Counted from the first letter of the stretch, positions 35,554 through 44,550 are shown. The stretch: DNA of 64,000 nt from Methylopumilus sp947499625 (GCA_965234475.1 OZ248397.1:558001-622000); one strand, 5' to 3'. The notes: generated by a model not told the origin, from the letters alone. Translations and numbers: made by a program.

Positions 35554-36138
35554 GTGCATGCATTAGTTAAATTGGTAGGTATTCTATGTGCTTTATTGCT
35601 AATTAATAAATATAGTTTTATTTTTAATCTTTTTTTACTTTTTTTTATTGTTGCCTTTTCTTTTTTTATAAAGTTTTCAATACCTAAACTTATCTTTAGG
35701 CTGAAATTTTTTCTCATCATCACTTTTTTACTTTATGTTTTTAATACGCCAGGTGAATATGTAGTTCTTTGGCCGTATCTATCGCCTTCATTCGAAGGGC
35801 TTTCGTTAGGCTCAACTCAAATTATGCGTCTTATTAACTCAGTCGCTATTATTTCAATGATGATTTCATTAATGAGTTATCAAACCTTGATTGAAACTTT
35901 CTATTTAATCTTTAAACCATTTAAAAGATTGGGTATTGATGCAAAACGTTTTGCCGTTCGTCTTTATTTAACAATGGAGTATGTAAAGTCTTTCCAATCA
36001 AAACGTAAGCTTCGTTTTAACTTTAATGATTTGTCTTCATTACTTTTATATTCAGGTAATAAAGTCCCTACGAAACTTACCCATATTAAAATTAAAGAAG
36101 ATAGAGTTAATAGTTTATCTGTGCTTATATTTTTTTAA
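35554..36138 (+). CDS. EcfT/CbiQ-like transmembrane protein, orphan
   Basis: Membrane protein of 194 residues with four or five hydrophobic helices. The middle segment RLINSVAIISMMISLMSYQT followed by KPFKRLGIDAKRFAVRLYL resembles the coupling helices of CbiQ/EcfT, the T component of energy-coupling-factor vitamin and metal importers. No ECF ATPase or substrate-binding S component adjoins it. The start is GTG at 35554 with no clear ribosome-binding site; no in-frame ATG lies nearby. It stands between fimV and truA. The family call is moderate and function is open; partner proteins would need to be encoded elsewhere. Confidence 0.6.
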   Translation: MHALVKLVGILCALLLINKYSFIFNLFLLFFIVAFSFFIKFSIPKLIFRLKFFLIITFLLYVFNTPGEYVVLWPYLSPSFEGLSLGSTQIMRLINSVAIISMMISLMSYQTLIETFYLIFKPFKRLGIDAKRFAVRLYLTMEYVKSFQSKRKLRFNFNDLSSLLLYSGNKVPTKLTHIKIKEDRVNSLSVLIFF

Positions 36139-36182
36139 TAGTTTTTACGACATTTTTTTTCATTTTTTACTTATAAACTTTT

Positions 36183-36989
36183 ATGAAAATCGCATTATGT
36201 ATTGAGTATGATGGATCTAATTATTCTGGTTGGCAAAAGCAGAGTGATGTGGATTCCATCCAAGGTGAAATTGAAAAAGCACTTGAAAGTATTGCGCTAG
36301 AAAAATTGGATACTTACGCTTCAGGCCGAACGGACACTGGCGTTCATGCCCTCATTCAAATAATTCATTTTGATACTCAAAGTGAAAGACCGATCACTGC
36401 TTGGGTAAGGGGTGTTAACTCCTTTTTGCCATCATCTATTCGGGTATTATGGGCTCAGGTAGTTGATGACGCATTTCACGCGCGCTATTCAGCTTCACAA
36501 CGTCATTATGAATATTTAGTTTATAACGCCTCTTTCCCATCTGCTTTGTGGGCTAATAAGACAGGATGGATTCATGATGAACTTGATTTCAAAAAGATGA
36601 AAGAAGCCATTCAATATTTTGAAGGTGAGCATGATTTCAGTGCGTTTCGATCTTCAGAGTGCCAAGCCAAATCCCCTGTTAGAAAAATGTCTCGTACCTC
36701 TATTGAAAATTACCATCCTTTTTTTCTCTTTAAGTTTTCTGCGAACGGTTTCTTGCATCATCAAATTAGAAATATGATGGGCGCTATTTTGTATATAGGT
36801 AAAGGAAACCACCCAAGCGACTATATTAAAGAATTGTTGTTATCGAAAGACAGGACAAAATCACCCCCTACATTTTCACCTGACGGCCTTTATTTGGCTG
36901 GTGTTGATTATGACAAGGAGTACGCATTTCCTTTTATGCACCGAACGGTCAATATTTTTTACAATAATTATTTATGCCAAGATCGTTAA
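36183..36989 (+). CDS. truA: tRNA pseudouridine(38-40) synthase
   Basis: Enzyme converting uridines 38-40 of the tRNA anticodon arm to pseudouridine. It has 268 residues with the catalytic aspartate D51 in ASGRTDTGVHA and the family patterns IEYDGSNYSGWQ at the start and FLHHQIRNMMGAIL near the C-terminus. It sits in the usual place between the fimV region and trpF. Confidence 0.96.
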   Translation: MKIALCIEYDGSNYSGWQKQSDVDSIQGEIEKALESIALEKLDTYASGRTDTGVHALIQIIHFDTQSERPITAWVRGVNSFLPSSIRVLWAQVVDDAFHARYSASQRHYEYLVYNASFPSALWANKTGWIHDELDFKKMKEAIQYFEGEHDFSAFRSSECQAKSPVRKMSRTSIENYHPFFLFKFSANGFLHHQIRNMMGAILYIGKGNHPSDYIKELLLSKDRTKSPPTFSPDGLYLAGVDYDKEYAFPFMHRTVNIFYNNYLCQDR

Positions 36990-37029
36990 TCCTTATAATG
37001 AAAGTCTTTCATTTTGAATTGATTTTACA

Positions 37030-37653
37030 GTGAGAACACGCACTAAAATTTGTGGTATTACTCGCTTGGATGATGCAAAAGCTTCTATCCTCGCAGGCTG
37101 CGATGCCCTTGGCTTTGTTTTTTATGAAGAAAGCCCACGTTATATTGCTTTAGATGCTTTCAAAGTCATTGCTAAAGAGCTGCCTCCATTTGTGACTAAA
37201 GCTGGCCTTTTTGTAAATGCTGATCCTAGTGATATAGAAGAGGCGATTCAATCCGGATTAGTCAATGTTTTACAGTTTCATGGTGATGAAACGCCTGACT
37301 TTTGTAGACAATTTAAATTCCCTTATATCAAAGCAGTTGCAGTTTCCTCTTCAGTAGATTTGTTACAATATGCCAAGGATTTTTATGATGCAGAAGCTTT
37401 ATTGCTTGATGCATCTCACGAATATCTCAAAGGTGGCACAGGGCAAACATTTGATTGGAATTTAATTCCCCATTCGCTCTCTAAACCCATAGTATTAGCA
37501 GGTGGTCTTACTGTAGATAATGTGAAAGAAGCTATAAAAAAAGTGAAGCCTTATGCAGTTGATGTCAGTGGTGGCGTCGAAGAATCAAAAGGTATTAAAA
37601 ATTCTCTTAAAATTCAAGCATTTATAAAGGAAACTCAAGATGCAGCCGTATGA
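37030..37653 (+). CDS. trpF: Phosphoribosylanthranilate isomerase
   Basis: TIM-barrel enzyme of tryptophan synthesis isomerising phosphoribosylanthranilate to CdRP. It has 207 residues, starting with GTG at 37030. The active-site cysteine is in KICGITR (C8) and the phosphate site includes VLAGGL and DVSGGVEESKG. No clear ribosome-binding site precedes the GTG. It overlaps trpB by 14 bases, as is common in betaproteobacterial trpFBA. Confidence 0.95.
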   Translation: MRTRTKICGITRLDDAKASILAGCDALGFVFYEESPRYIALDAFKVIAKELPPFVTKAGLFVNADPSDIEEAIQSGLVNVLQFHGDETPDFCRQFKFPYIKAVAVSSSVDLLQYAKDFYDAEALLLDASHEYLKGGTGQTFDWNLIPHSLSKPIVLAGGLTVDNVKEAIKKVKPYAVDVSGGVEESKGIKNSLKIQAFIKETQDAAV

Positions 37654-38842
37654 TATGCCAGATGAAAAAGGCCATTTTGGTCAATTTGGCGGTGTATTTG
37701 TCGCAGAAACTTTAATTGAGGCGCTTAGTGAATTAAGAGCGATATATGAAAAGTATCGCCACGACCCTGATTTTCTTACTGAACTTCATCATGATTTAAA
37801 GCATTTTGTTGGTCGCCCAAGCCCCATCTATCAAGCCAAGAGGTGGTCTGATCGAGTGGGCGGCGCTCAAATTTATTTGAAGCGTGAAGATTTAAATCAT
37901 ACAGGGGCTCATAAAGTCAACAATACTGTGGGCCAGGCGTTACTTGCTAAGCGAATGGGTAAGCCACGGATTATTGCTGAGACGGGAGCAGGGCAGCATG
38001 GTGTTGCAACTGCGACTATTTCAGCACGTTTGGGTCTTGAATGTGTGGTTTATATGGGATCCGAAGATGTTAAAAGGCAAGCGCCTAATGTATACCGCAT
38101 GAAGCTTCTTGGTGCCACGGTTGTACCTGTAGAAAGTGGATCTAAAACTCTAAAAGATGCGCTTAATGAAGCGATGCGAGATTGGGTCACTAACATCTCA
38201 ACAACTTTTTATATCATTGGCACTGTGGCAGGGCCTCACCCTTATCCTATGATGGTCCGTGATTTTAATTCTGTTGTAGGTGTGGAATGCAAAATGCAAA
38301 TGAATGAAATGCTTGGCCGACAACCTGATGCAGTAGTTGCTTGTGTGGGTGGTGGTTCAAATGCGATGGGTATTTTTTATCCCTACATTGATTTGCGCGA
38401 AGTTAGATTGATTGGCGTTGAAGCTGCAGGGCATGGTATCGAGACAGGCAAGCACGCAGCACCTTTAACAGCCAACAGCCCTATAGGTGTTTTGCATGGC
38501 AACCGAACCTACTTAATGCAAAATGAAGAAGGGCAAATTATTGAAACACATTCAATTTCAGCAGGTCTCGATTATCCAGGTGTTGGCCCTGAGCATGCTT
38601 GGTTAAAAGATATTAAGCGCGCTGAATATTTTGCTGTAACAGATACCGAAGCTTTAGATGCGTTTCATAGCCTATGCCTTACTGAAGGTATTATTCCAGC
38701 GCTTGAAACTAGCCACGCTCTAGCATATGCAGAAAAGCTTGCGAAAACCATGAAGCCCGATCAAGTGATTCTTGTGAATTTATCTGGCCGTGGCGATAAG
38801 GACATTAACACTGTGGCTAAAATTTCAAATATCAATCTATAA
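37640..38842 (+). CDS. trpB: Tryptophan synthase beta chain
   Basis: PLP subunit joining indole with serine to give tryptophan. It has 400 residues with PLP lysine K92 in HTGAHKVNN, the phosphate loop GGGSNAMG, and the conserved start GHFGQFGG. I keep the ATG at 37640 because AAAGGA lies 8 bases before it, inside trpF; an in-frame ATG at 37655 is less likely. It forms a complex with TrpA, encoded 7 bases downstream. Confidence 0.97.
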   Translation: MQPYDMPDEKGHFGQFGGVFVAETLIEALSELRAIYEKYRHDPDFLTELHHDLKHFVGRPSPIYQAKRWSDRVGGAQIYLKREDLNHTGAHKVNNTVGQALLAKRMGKPRIIAETGAGQHGVATATISARLGLECVVYMGSEDVKRQAPNVYRMKLLGATVVPVESGSKTLKDALNEAMRDWVTNISTTFYIIGTVAGPHPYPMMVRDFNSVVGVECKMQMNEMLGRQPDAVVACVGGGSNAMGIFYPYIDLREVRLIGVEAAGHGIETGKHAAPLTANSPIGVLHGNRTYLMQNEEGQIIETHSISAGLDYPGVGPEHAWLKDIKRAEYFAVTDTEALDAFHSLCLTEGIIPALETSHALAYAEKLAKTMKPDQVILVNLSGRGDKDINTVAKISNINL

Positions 38843-38849
38843 AGTTTAT

Positions 38850-39644
38850 ATGTCGAGAATTACAAATACATTTAAAACGCTTAAAGAAAAAAATAAAAAA
38901 GCTTTAATTCCTTATATTACAGCGGGTGATCCCCATCCTGATCTAACTGTATCTATGATGCATGCTTTGGTAGATTCGGGTGCTGACATGATTGAATTAG
39001 GTATTCCTTTTTCAGACCCAATGGCAGATGGGCCTACGATTCAAAGAGCAAGCGAAAGAGCTCTAGCGCATCATGTAGGTTTATCTCATGTATTTAAAAT
39101 GGTTAAAGCCTTTAGAGAAAAAGACACTCAAACACCTCTTATTTTAATGGGCTATGCTAACCCTATTGAAGCGATTGGTGTTGAGGCTTTTGCAGAAAGA
39201 GCTAAAACTGCTGATGTGGATGGCATTATTACTGTAGATTACCCACCCGAAGAGTGCGTGCAATTTACAAAACTTCTTAAAGAAAAAAATATCGATAGTA
39301 TTTTTTTACTATCGCCAACCTCGGAATTGGACAGAGTAAAATTGATTATCGAGCAAGCCTCTGGCTTTTTATATTATGTTTCACTGAAGGGCGTTACAGG
39401 TGCTGCCAATATTGATATTGAGCAAGTAAAATCCAAAGTAGGCATGATTCGGGAGTTAACTGATCTTCCTATTGGCGTAGGCTTTGGAGTGAGAGACGCA
39501 GTAACAGCGAAAGAGGTTGCTAAAATTTCTGATGCGGTTGTCGTTGGCAGTCGTATGGTTCAGGAAATTGAGAATTCAAATCAAGACAATTTAATTCAAA
39601 ATATTTCAAAGTTAATGGAAGAATTAAGAGAAGCAGTTAACTGA
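38850..39644 (+). CDS. trpA: Tryptophan synthase alpha chain
   Basis: Subunit cleaving indole-3-glycerol phosphate to indole, which is channelled to TrpB. It has 264 residues from the ATG at 38850; this start gives the family-typical N-terminus SRITNTFKTLKEKNKKALIP. A longer frame from 38790 lies inside trpB and is unlikely. Catalytic E49 (MIELGIPFSDP) and D60 (ADGPTIQ) agree with the Salmonella enzyme. It is followed after 16 bases by accD. Confidence 0.96.
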   Translation: MSRITNTFKTLKEKNKKALIPYITAGDPHPDLTVSMMHALVDSGADMIELGIPFSDPMADGPTIQRASERALAHHVGLSHVFKMVKAFREKDTQTPLILMGYANPIEAIGVEAFAERAKTADVDGIITVDYPPEECVQFTKLLKEKNIDSIFLLSPTSELDRVKLIIEQASGFLYYVSLKGVTGAANIDIEQVKSKVGMIRELTDLPIGVGFGVRDAVTAKEVAKISDAVVVGSRMVQEIENSNQDNLIQNISKLMEELREAVN

Positions 39645-39660
39645 TGATTCGGGTAAATCT

Positions 39661-40518
39661 ATGAGCTGGTTAAAAGATGTCCTACCTCCAAAAATTAAAC
39701 GTATTGTTGGAAGCGTATCTAAAAAAAATATCCCCGAAGGTTTGTGGTGCAAGTGTCCTTTATGCCAAGCAGTACTTTATCGAACCGATCTTGAGGAAAA
39801 TATGGAAGTTTGTCCGAAATGTTCTTTCCATAATCGAATTTCAGCACGCGCACGTATAGAAATCTTATTGGATAAAGATAAAAGAAAAGAGATTGGTGCG
39901 CTGATTCAGCCTCTAGATTCTTTGAAGTTTAACGATACGCAAAGTTATGCGGATCGAATTAAGTCATCACAAAAAGATCTTAACGAAAAAGACGCTATGG
40001 TTGTAATGCAGGGTTCGATGGAAGGCAAGCCTGTTGTGGTAGCCGCTTTTGAATTTAAATTTATGGGCGGGTCTATGGGTTCAGTTGTGGGTGAAAAATT
40101 TGTGCGTGGTATTCAAGCTGCGATTAAGGCGAAAGCAACGTTCATCTGTGTCTCCGCAAGTGGCGGCGCCAGAATGCAAGAAGGATTGTTATCGCTTATG
40201 CAAATGGCAAAAACAAGTGCCTCATTAACTAAGTTAAGCGAAGCTAAATTACCCTATTTTTCAGTTCTTACCGACCCAACTATGGGCGGCGTATCTGCCA
40301 GTTTTGCAATGCTAGGCGATGTGATTATTGCCGAACCTAAAGCGTTGATTGGTTTTGCTGGTCCTCGCGTGATTGAACAAACTGTAAGAGAAAAACTACC
40401 TGAAGGATTTCAGCGCTCTGAATTTCTTCTAACACACGGCGCCATTGATATGATTGTAGATCGCCGTGACATGAAGAAGAAGCTTATTAATTTAATATCT
40501 AAATTATCTAAAAATTAA
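39661..40518 (+). CDS. accD: Acetyl-CoA carboxylase carboxyltransferase beta subunit
   Basis: Subunit of the carboxyltransferase that makes malonyl-CoA for fatty acid synthesis. It has 285 residues. The N-terminal zinc ribbon has C32-x2-C35 and C51-x2-C54. The crotonase-type core carries SASGGARMQEG and DPTMGGVSASFAMLGD. The partner AccA is not in the window. trpFBA-accD-folC is a common proteobacterial order. Confidence 0.97.
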   Translation: MSWLKDVLPPKIKRIVGSVSKKNIPEGLWCKCPLCQAVLYRTDLEENMEVCPKCSFHNRISARARIEILLDKDKRKEIGALIQPLDSLKFNDTQSYADRIKSSQKDLNEKDAMVVMQGSMEGKPVVVAAFEFKFMGGSMGSVVGEKFVRGIQAAIKAKATFICVSASGGARMQEGLLSLMQMAKTSASLTKLSEAKLPYFSVLTDPTMGGVSASFAMLGDVIIAEPKALIGFAGPRVIEQTVREKLPEGFQRSEFLLTHGAIDMIVDRRDMKKKLINLISKLSKN

Positions 40519-40552
40519 TTTAACTCCCCCTAAGATTTCAGATAATCACCCT

Positions 40553-41803
40553 ATGAATCTTAACGATTGGCTAGGGTATATAGAATCAATTCATCCCTCT
40601 ACGATTGACCTCACACTAGAGCGTATCAAAATTGTTCTTGAGCGTTTAAATTTAAACGTTTCATTCCCTATTCTTACTATTGGCGGCACTAATGGTAAAG
40701 GTTCTACCTGTAGCATTCTAGAATCGATTTATAAAGAAGCTGGTTATAGAGTTGCTTGTTATACCTCACCGCATTTTTTAAATTTTAATGAGCGCATTAA
40801 AATTCAAGCCGTTGCTGTTTCAGATGAGCTTATTTGTGAGGCTTTTTCAAAAATTGAATCAGCAAGAGAAGGTGTAACACTTACTTACTTTGAATACGGC
40901 ACCATCGCCGCTATGATTATTTTTTCAGAAGCTCATGTAGACATTGCTATTCTCGAAGTAGGTTTAGGGGGTAGGTTAGATGCTGTAAATGTTTTTGATT
41001 CTGATTGCGCCATTGTCACAACTGTTGATCTTGATCATATGGATTATTTAGGGCACACAAGAGAAGCGATTGGATTTGAGAAAGCGGGTATTTATCGTGC
41101 TAATAAGACCGCAATTTGCGGTGACATCGATCCCACGCAATCTTTAATAAAACATTGCGAATCAATTCATGCTGATTTAAAAATTATAGGCAGAGATTTT
41201 GGTTATGAAGTGCATCATGATTCGTTTGATTTTTTAATCGAATCGTCATTTGTAATGAATGTTCCCTTGCCTAAATTACAAGGTGATTTTCAGTTAGCTA
41301 ATGCAACAATTGCACTTATGGCAGTTAAAACTATGGAAGATAAATTGCCTTTAACTGAAATTGGAATTCAAAAAGGTATTTCATTAACTATATTGCCAGG
41401 CAGATTTCAGGAAGTTCAAAAGATGCCTTCTTTGATTTTTGATGTAGCTCATAACCCCCAGGCTGCAAGATCCTTAAGTCATAACCTTAAAGCTCATGCT
41501 GTGCCCGGTAAAACAATTGCAGTATTTTCAATACTTAGAGACAAAGATATTTTTGGTGTGATTAATGAATTAAATCTCGATATCGATGATTGGTTTATTG
41601 CAGAAATTCAAAATAAGAGAGCGGCAAGTATCGAAATCATTTCTGATGCTATTAAAAAAACTCATCCATCTGCACGTATAGAGTCATTTAAAAATATACA
41701 AGAAGCTTATCAATTTGCATCCAAGGAAGTCACTAGAAATGATAGAATAATTGTATTCGGTTCCTTCTTTACCGTTGCCGATATTATGAAAATTATTTCC
41801 TAA
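40553..41803 (+). CDS. folC: Folylpolyglutamate / dihydrofolate synthase
   Basis: Mur-ligase-family enzyme that makes dihydrofolate from dihydropteroate and glutamate and lengthens the glutamate tail. It has 416 residues with the P-loop GGTNGKGST at 44-52, the EVGLGGRLDA segment and IVTTVDLDHMDYLG. The C-terminal domain carries VFDVAHNPQAA-like residues (FDVAHNPQAARSL). It is important in a methylotroph with folate-linked C1 flow (inference). Confidence 0.95.
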   Translation: MNLNDWLGYIESIHPSTIDLTLERIKIVLERLNLNVSFPILTIGGTNGKGSTCSILESIYKEAGYRVACYTSPHFLNFNERIKIQAVAVSDELICEAFSKIESAREGVTLTYFEYGTIAAMIIFSEAHVDIAILEVGLGGRLDAVNVFDSDCAIVTTVDLDHMDYLGHTREAIGFEKAGIYRANKTAICGDIDPTQSLIKHCESIHADLKIIGRDFGYEVHHDSFDFLIESSFVMNVPLPKLQGDFQLANATIALMAVKTMEDKLPLTEIGIQKGISLTILPGRFQEVQKMPSLIFDVAHNPQAARSLSHNLKAHAVPGKTIAVFSILRDKDIFGVINELNLDIDDWFIAEIQNKRAASIEIISDAIKKTHPSARIESFKNIQEAYQFASKEVTRNDRIIVFGSFFTVADIMKIIS

Positions 41804-41806
41804 GCT

Positions 41807-42331
41807 ATGAGCGAAGACAATTCAATAGAGCCCCAAGAAGACAAACTGATTAGTCAGGCCAAAAAGAGACTCCTTGGCGCATGTGTCATTTTATTCATTC
41901 TTCTTATCTCAGCTCCGTTTGTTTTAAAAAATCGTAATGAAAAAGGGCCTACTGAGCCTATTAAAATATCAATGGAAAGTACTCCTGAAGTTGTATACGC
42001 AAACGTTAAAAGTATTAAACCACCAGAGGCTAAGCAAGTGATTTCAGAATCACCAATCCCTCAATTAAAAATAAAACCAGAAACTTTGACGCCTTCCAAC
42101 AGCGGTATCTATATTCAATTAGGTGTTTTTTCAGATAATGAAAAGATTAAATTCCTCCAGCAAAAATTAAATCAATTAAATATCCAAACTAAAAGTGAAA
42201 CAATTAAAGTTAATGGCGCTGATAAGGTGAGGTTAATTACGGATGAATTTAAAACTGAAGCTTTAGCTAAAGAAACATTACTCAAAATTAAGAATGCAGG
42301 GATCACCGGCATCATCAAGAAGATTAGTTAA
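41807..42331 (+). CDS. SPOR-domain cell-division protein (DedD-like)
   Basis: Bitopic membrane protein of 174 residues: a short cytoplasmic N-terminus, one transmembrane helix (LLGACVILFILLISAPFVL, about 23-41), a proline/lysine-rich linker and a C-terminal SPOR domain (IYIQLGVFSDNEKIKFLQQK to the end). SPOR domains bind denuded septal peptidoglycan. Its position between folC and cvpA is that of dedD. Its TAA shares one base with the cvpA start. Confidence 0.88.
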   Translation: MSEDNSIEPQEDKLISQAKKRLLGACVILFILLISAPFVLKNRNEKGPTEPIKISMESTPEVVYANVKSIKPPEAKQVISESPIPQLKIKPETLTPSNSGIYIQLGVFSDNEKIKFLQQKLNQLNIQTKSETIKVNGADKVRLITDEFKTEALAKETLLKIKNAGITGIIKKIS

Positions 42332-42828
42332 TGACGTTTGTTGATTATGGTTTTTTTATCACCATTGTCATCTCTGCACTTCTAGGTTGTTATCGTGGCT
42401 TTGTACGTGAACTTTTATCCATTATTGCTTGGTTTTTTGCTTTCTATTTAGCGCAATCTTTTTCCCCCGCACTAGCTTCCAAACTGTATTGGATTGACAG
42501 AGTGTCACTGCGCGATTTAGCCGCCTATTTCCTGATTTTTATAGCTGTTCTTGTTTCATCAATGGGTGTGATTGCCATCTTGAACAAATTTATTAAATAC
42601 ACCGGACTTACATTTCCTAATATTTTGTTGGGCGGCTTTTTTGGCCTTGTTCGAGCTCTTCTTATTGGGCTTGTCTGTCATTTTGTTATTCAATCAACCT
42701 TATTTGAAAAGAGCTCCGCTTGGCAGGATGCCTTGATTAAACCTTATTTCGAGTCTTTTGTATCTATGGCAGGTGTTTATTTGCCACTTGATATCCTTAA
42801 GCATGTAAAATATTCACAACGAACATAA
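42331..42828 (+). CDS. cvpA: CvpA-family membrane protein
   Basis: Inner-membrane protein of 165 residues with four predicted helices. It is named from E. coli, where it is needed for colicin V production and affects envelope integrity; the molecular role is not settled. Family features are the start FVDYGFFITIVISALLGCYRGFVRE and the RVSLRDLAAYFLIF segment. The ATG at 42331 overlaps the preceding stop, and purF follows after 15 bases. The cvpA-purF pair is widely conserved. Confidence 0.9.
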   Translation: MTFVDYGFFITIVISALLGCYRGFVRELLSIIAWFFAFYLAQSFSPALASKLYWIDRVSLRDLAAYFLIFIAVLVSSMGVIAILNKFIKYTGLTFPNILLGGFFGLVRALLIGLVCHFVIQSTLFEKSSAWQDALIKPYFESFVSMAGVYLPLDILKHVKYSQRT

Positions 42829-42843
42829 TTTTAAGGCGCTGAA

Positions 42844-44373
42844 ATGTGTGGAATCCTTGGAATAGTTGGTAAAAATCCTGTTAATCAGCTACTTTATGAT
42901 GGCTTATTAGTCCTTCAGCATCGGGGTCAAGATGCTGCTGGTATTGTCACTTGTGACGGCAATACTTTTTTCATGCATAAAAATAATGGTCTTGTGAAAG
43001 ATGTGTTTCATACACGCCATATGCTAAACCTTATCGGTAATGCAGGGATTGCACATGTCCGTTATCCCACAGCAGGTTCGTCCTCAGCTGCAGAAGCTCA
43101 ACCATTTTATGTAAATTCGCCTTTTGGAATTGTCTTAGGTCATAACGGTAATTTAACGAACGCCGAAAAGCTTAAAGAAGATATTTTTAGACAAGACCTT
43201 CGTCATATCAATACCACATCAGATTCAGAAGTTTTACTTAATGTGTTGGCGCATGAAATTGAACAATCAGCAAAGAGCACCGTACTCAATAGTGACGTCG
43301 TTTTTGATGCTGTCACTTCAGTTCATAAGCGATGCAAAGGAGCATATGCTGTAGTTTCAATGATTGCTAATTTTGGCCTTCTTGCCTTTAGAGATCCTCA
43401 CGGTATTCGCCCACTTGTGATAGGTAAACACGAAACCCCCCAAGGTGTTGAATACATGGTGGCATCTGAAAGTGTAGCGATTGATGTATTAGGATTTAAA
43501 TTGGTAAGAGACTTAGAGCCGGGTGAGGCAGTCTTTATTGACATGAATGGTAATTTTTATTCTAAACAATGTGCTAAGCCTAATCATCATCCTTGTATAT
43601 TCGAGTATGTCTATCTAGCAAGACCTGACTCCGTGATTGATGGTATTTCTGTTTATCAAACACGACTTAATATGGGTAAAACATTAGCACAGAAAATTAA
43701 AAAAGCGTGGGCTCATTTAGATATTGATGTTGTAATCCCTATTCCTGATACAAGCAGGCCGAGTGCTTTACAGCTCGCACTCGAATTAGGTCTGGATTAT
43801 CGTGAAGGTTTTATTAAAAATCGCTATATTGGTCGTACATTTATCATGCCTGGTCAAGCATTGAGAGAAAAATCAGTACGACAAAAACTTAATCCTATCA
43901 AAATCGAATTCCAAGATAAGAATGTGCTTTTGGTAGATGATTCGATTGTTCGAGGCACAACATCAAAAGAGATTGTTCAGATGGCTAGAGAGGCGGGCGC
44001 TAAAAAAGTTTATTTAGTTTCAGCAGCGCCACCTGTCAGATTTCCTAATGTTTATGGTATTGACATGCCTTCACGCACTGAATTACTTGCACCCAATAAA
44101 ACAGACGAAGAAATTCGAGAAGAAATTGGTGCAGATGAATTAATTTATCAAGATCTTGATGCGCTTATTGAGAACATTGCATCGATTAATCCAAAACTTA
44201 AGAAATTTGATGCCTCTTGTTTTGATGGCAAATATGTTACAGGCGATATTGATGAATATTATTTAAAAAATATCGAAACACTTCGTGCTGATTCGAATAT
44301 GTCTGACAAGCCGTCAAATGCTAGCACGCAAATGGATTTAAATTTAATTAAAAATGAAGAGGAAGCAGCTTAG
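42844..44373 (+). CDS. purF: Amidophosphoribosyltransferase
   Basis: First committed enzyme of purine synthesis, making phosphoribosylamine from PRPP and glutamine. It has 509 residues. The Ntn glutaminase domain starts with the nucleophile C2 (MCGILGIVG) and contains HVRYPTAGSS. The phosphoribosyltransferase domain has the PRPP loop LLVDDSIVRGTTSKEI. AAGGCG precedes the ATG. It ends the conserved synteny block; metZ follows with its own promoter. Confidence 0.97.
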   Translation: MCGILGIVGKNPVNQLLYDGLLVLQHRGQDAAGIVTCDGNTFFMHKNNGLVKDVFHTRHMLNLIGNAGIAHVRYPTAGSSSAAEAQPFYVNSPFGIVLGHNGNLTNAEKLKEDIFRQDLRHINTTSDSEVLLNVLAHEIEQSAKSTVLNSDVVFDAVTSVHKRCKGAYAVVSMIANFGLLAFRDPHGIRPLVIGKHETPQGVEYMVASESVAIDVLGFKLVRDLEPGEAVFIDMNGNFYSKQCAKPNHHPCIFEYVYLARPDSVIDGISVYQTRLNMGKTLAQKIKKAWAHLDIDVVIPIPDTSRPSALQLALELGLDYREGFIKNRYIGRTFIMPGQALREKSVRQKLNPIKIEFQDKNVLLVDDSIVRGTTSKEIVQMAREAGAKKVYLVSAAPPVRFPNVYGIDMPSRTELLAPNKTDEEIREEIGADELIYQDLDALIENIASINPKLKKFDASCFDGKYVTGDIDEYYLKNIETLRADSNMSDKPSNASTQMDLNLIKNEEEAA

Positions 44374-44386
44374 TAATAGGCGTTTC

Positions 44387-44414
44387 TTGACGTAATTTTT
44401 TTATCGTGCATAAT
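44387..44414 (+). promoter_or_regulatory. Predicted sigma-70 promoter of metZ
   Basis: TTGACG at 44387-44392 and CATAAT at 44409-44414 each match the sigma-70 consensus in five of six positions, with a 16-base spacer. The expected start of transcription is near 44420-44422, which is where the aptamer begins. It lies just after the purF stop, so metZ is transcribed independently. Confidence 0.75.
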
Positions 44415-44417
44415 TTG

Positions 44418-44489
44418 AAGTGCGCTGATTTGAGTGATAAAGTTATTTCTCAGCTTGCGGGCGCGTTAAAAATTCGGCTAAAGCGAGGT
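44418..44489 (+). promoter_or_regulatory. SAM-II riboswitch aptamer
   Basis: Leader RNA that should bind S-adenosylmethionine. The conserved SAM-II blocks occur in order: GCGCTGATTTGAG (44422-44434), CTTGC (44454-44458), GCGCGTTAAA (44461-44470) and CGGCTAAA (44475-44482). P1 can form as TGCGCT (44421-44426) with GGCGCG (44460-44465), six pairs including two wobbles. A small extra hairpin, GAG...CTC at 44432-44451, seems to be inserted in the first loop. The exact P2 pseudoknot pairing could not be settled by hand. It lies upstream of metZ, a methionine gene and a known kind of SAM-II target. Confidence 0.85.
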
Positions 44490-44493
44490 CTGT

Positions 44494-44526
44494 CCCGTTT
44501 TAGCTTTTTGTGAAACGGGTTTTTTT
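44494..44526 (+). terminator. Riboswitch-controlled intrinsic terminator before metZ
   Basis: The stem CCCGTTT (44494-44500) pairs with AAACGGG (44513-44519) and is followed by seven Ts (44520-44526), 24 bases before the metZ ATG. Its 5' arm overlaps a segment (44496-44504) that can instead pair over nine positions with 44477-44485 in the aptamer, giving a competing antiterminator. Confidence 0.85.
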
Positions 44527-44550
44527 ATGCCCAAAAAAAGGTAACAGATT

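Noticed and set aside
38790..38849. N-terminal extension of TrpA
   Set aside because: It lies inside trpB in another frame; the ATG at 38850 gives the family-typical N-terminus.
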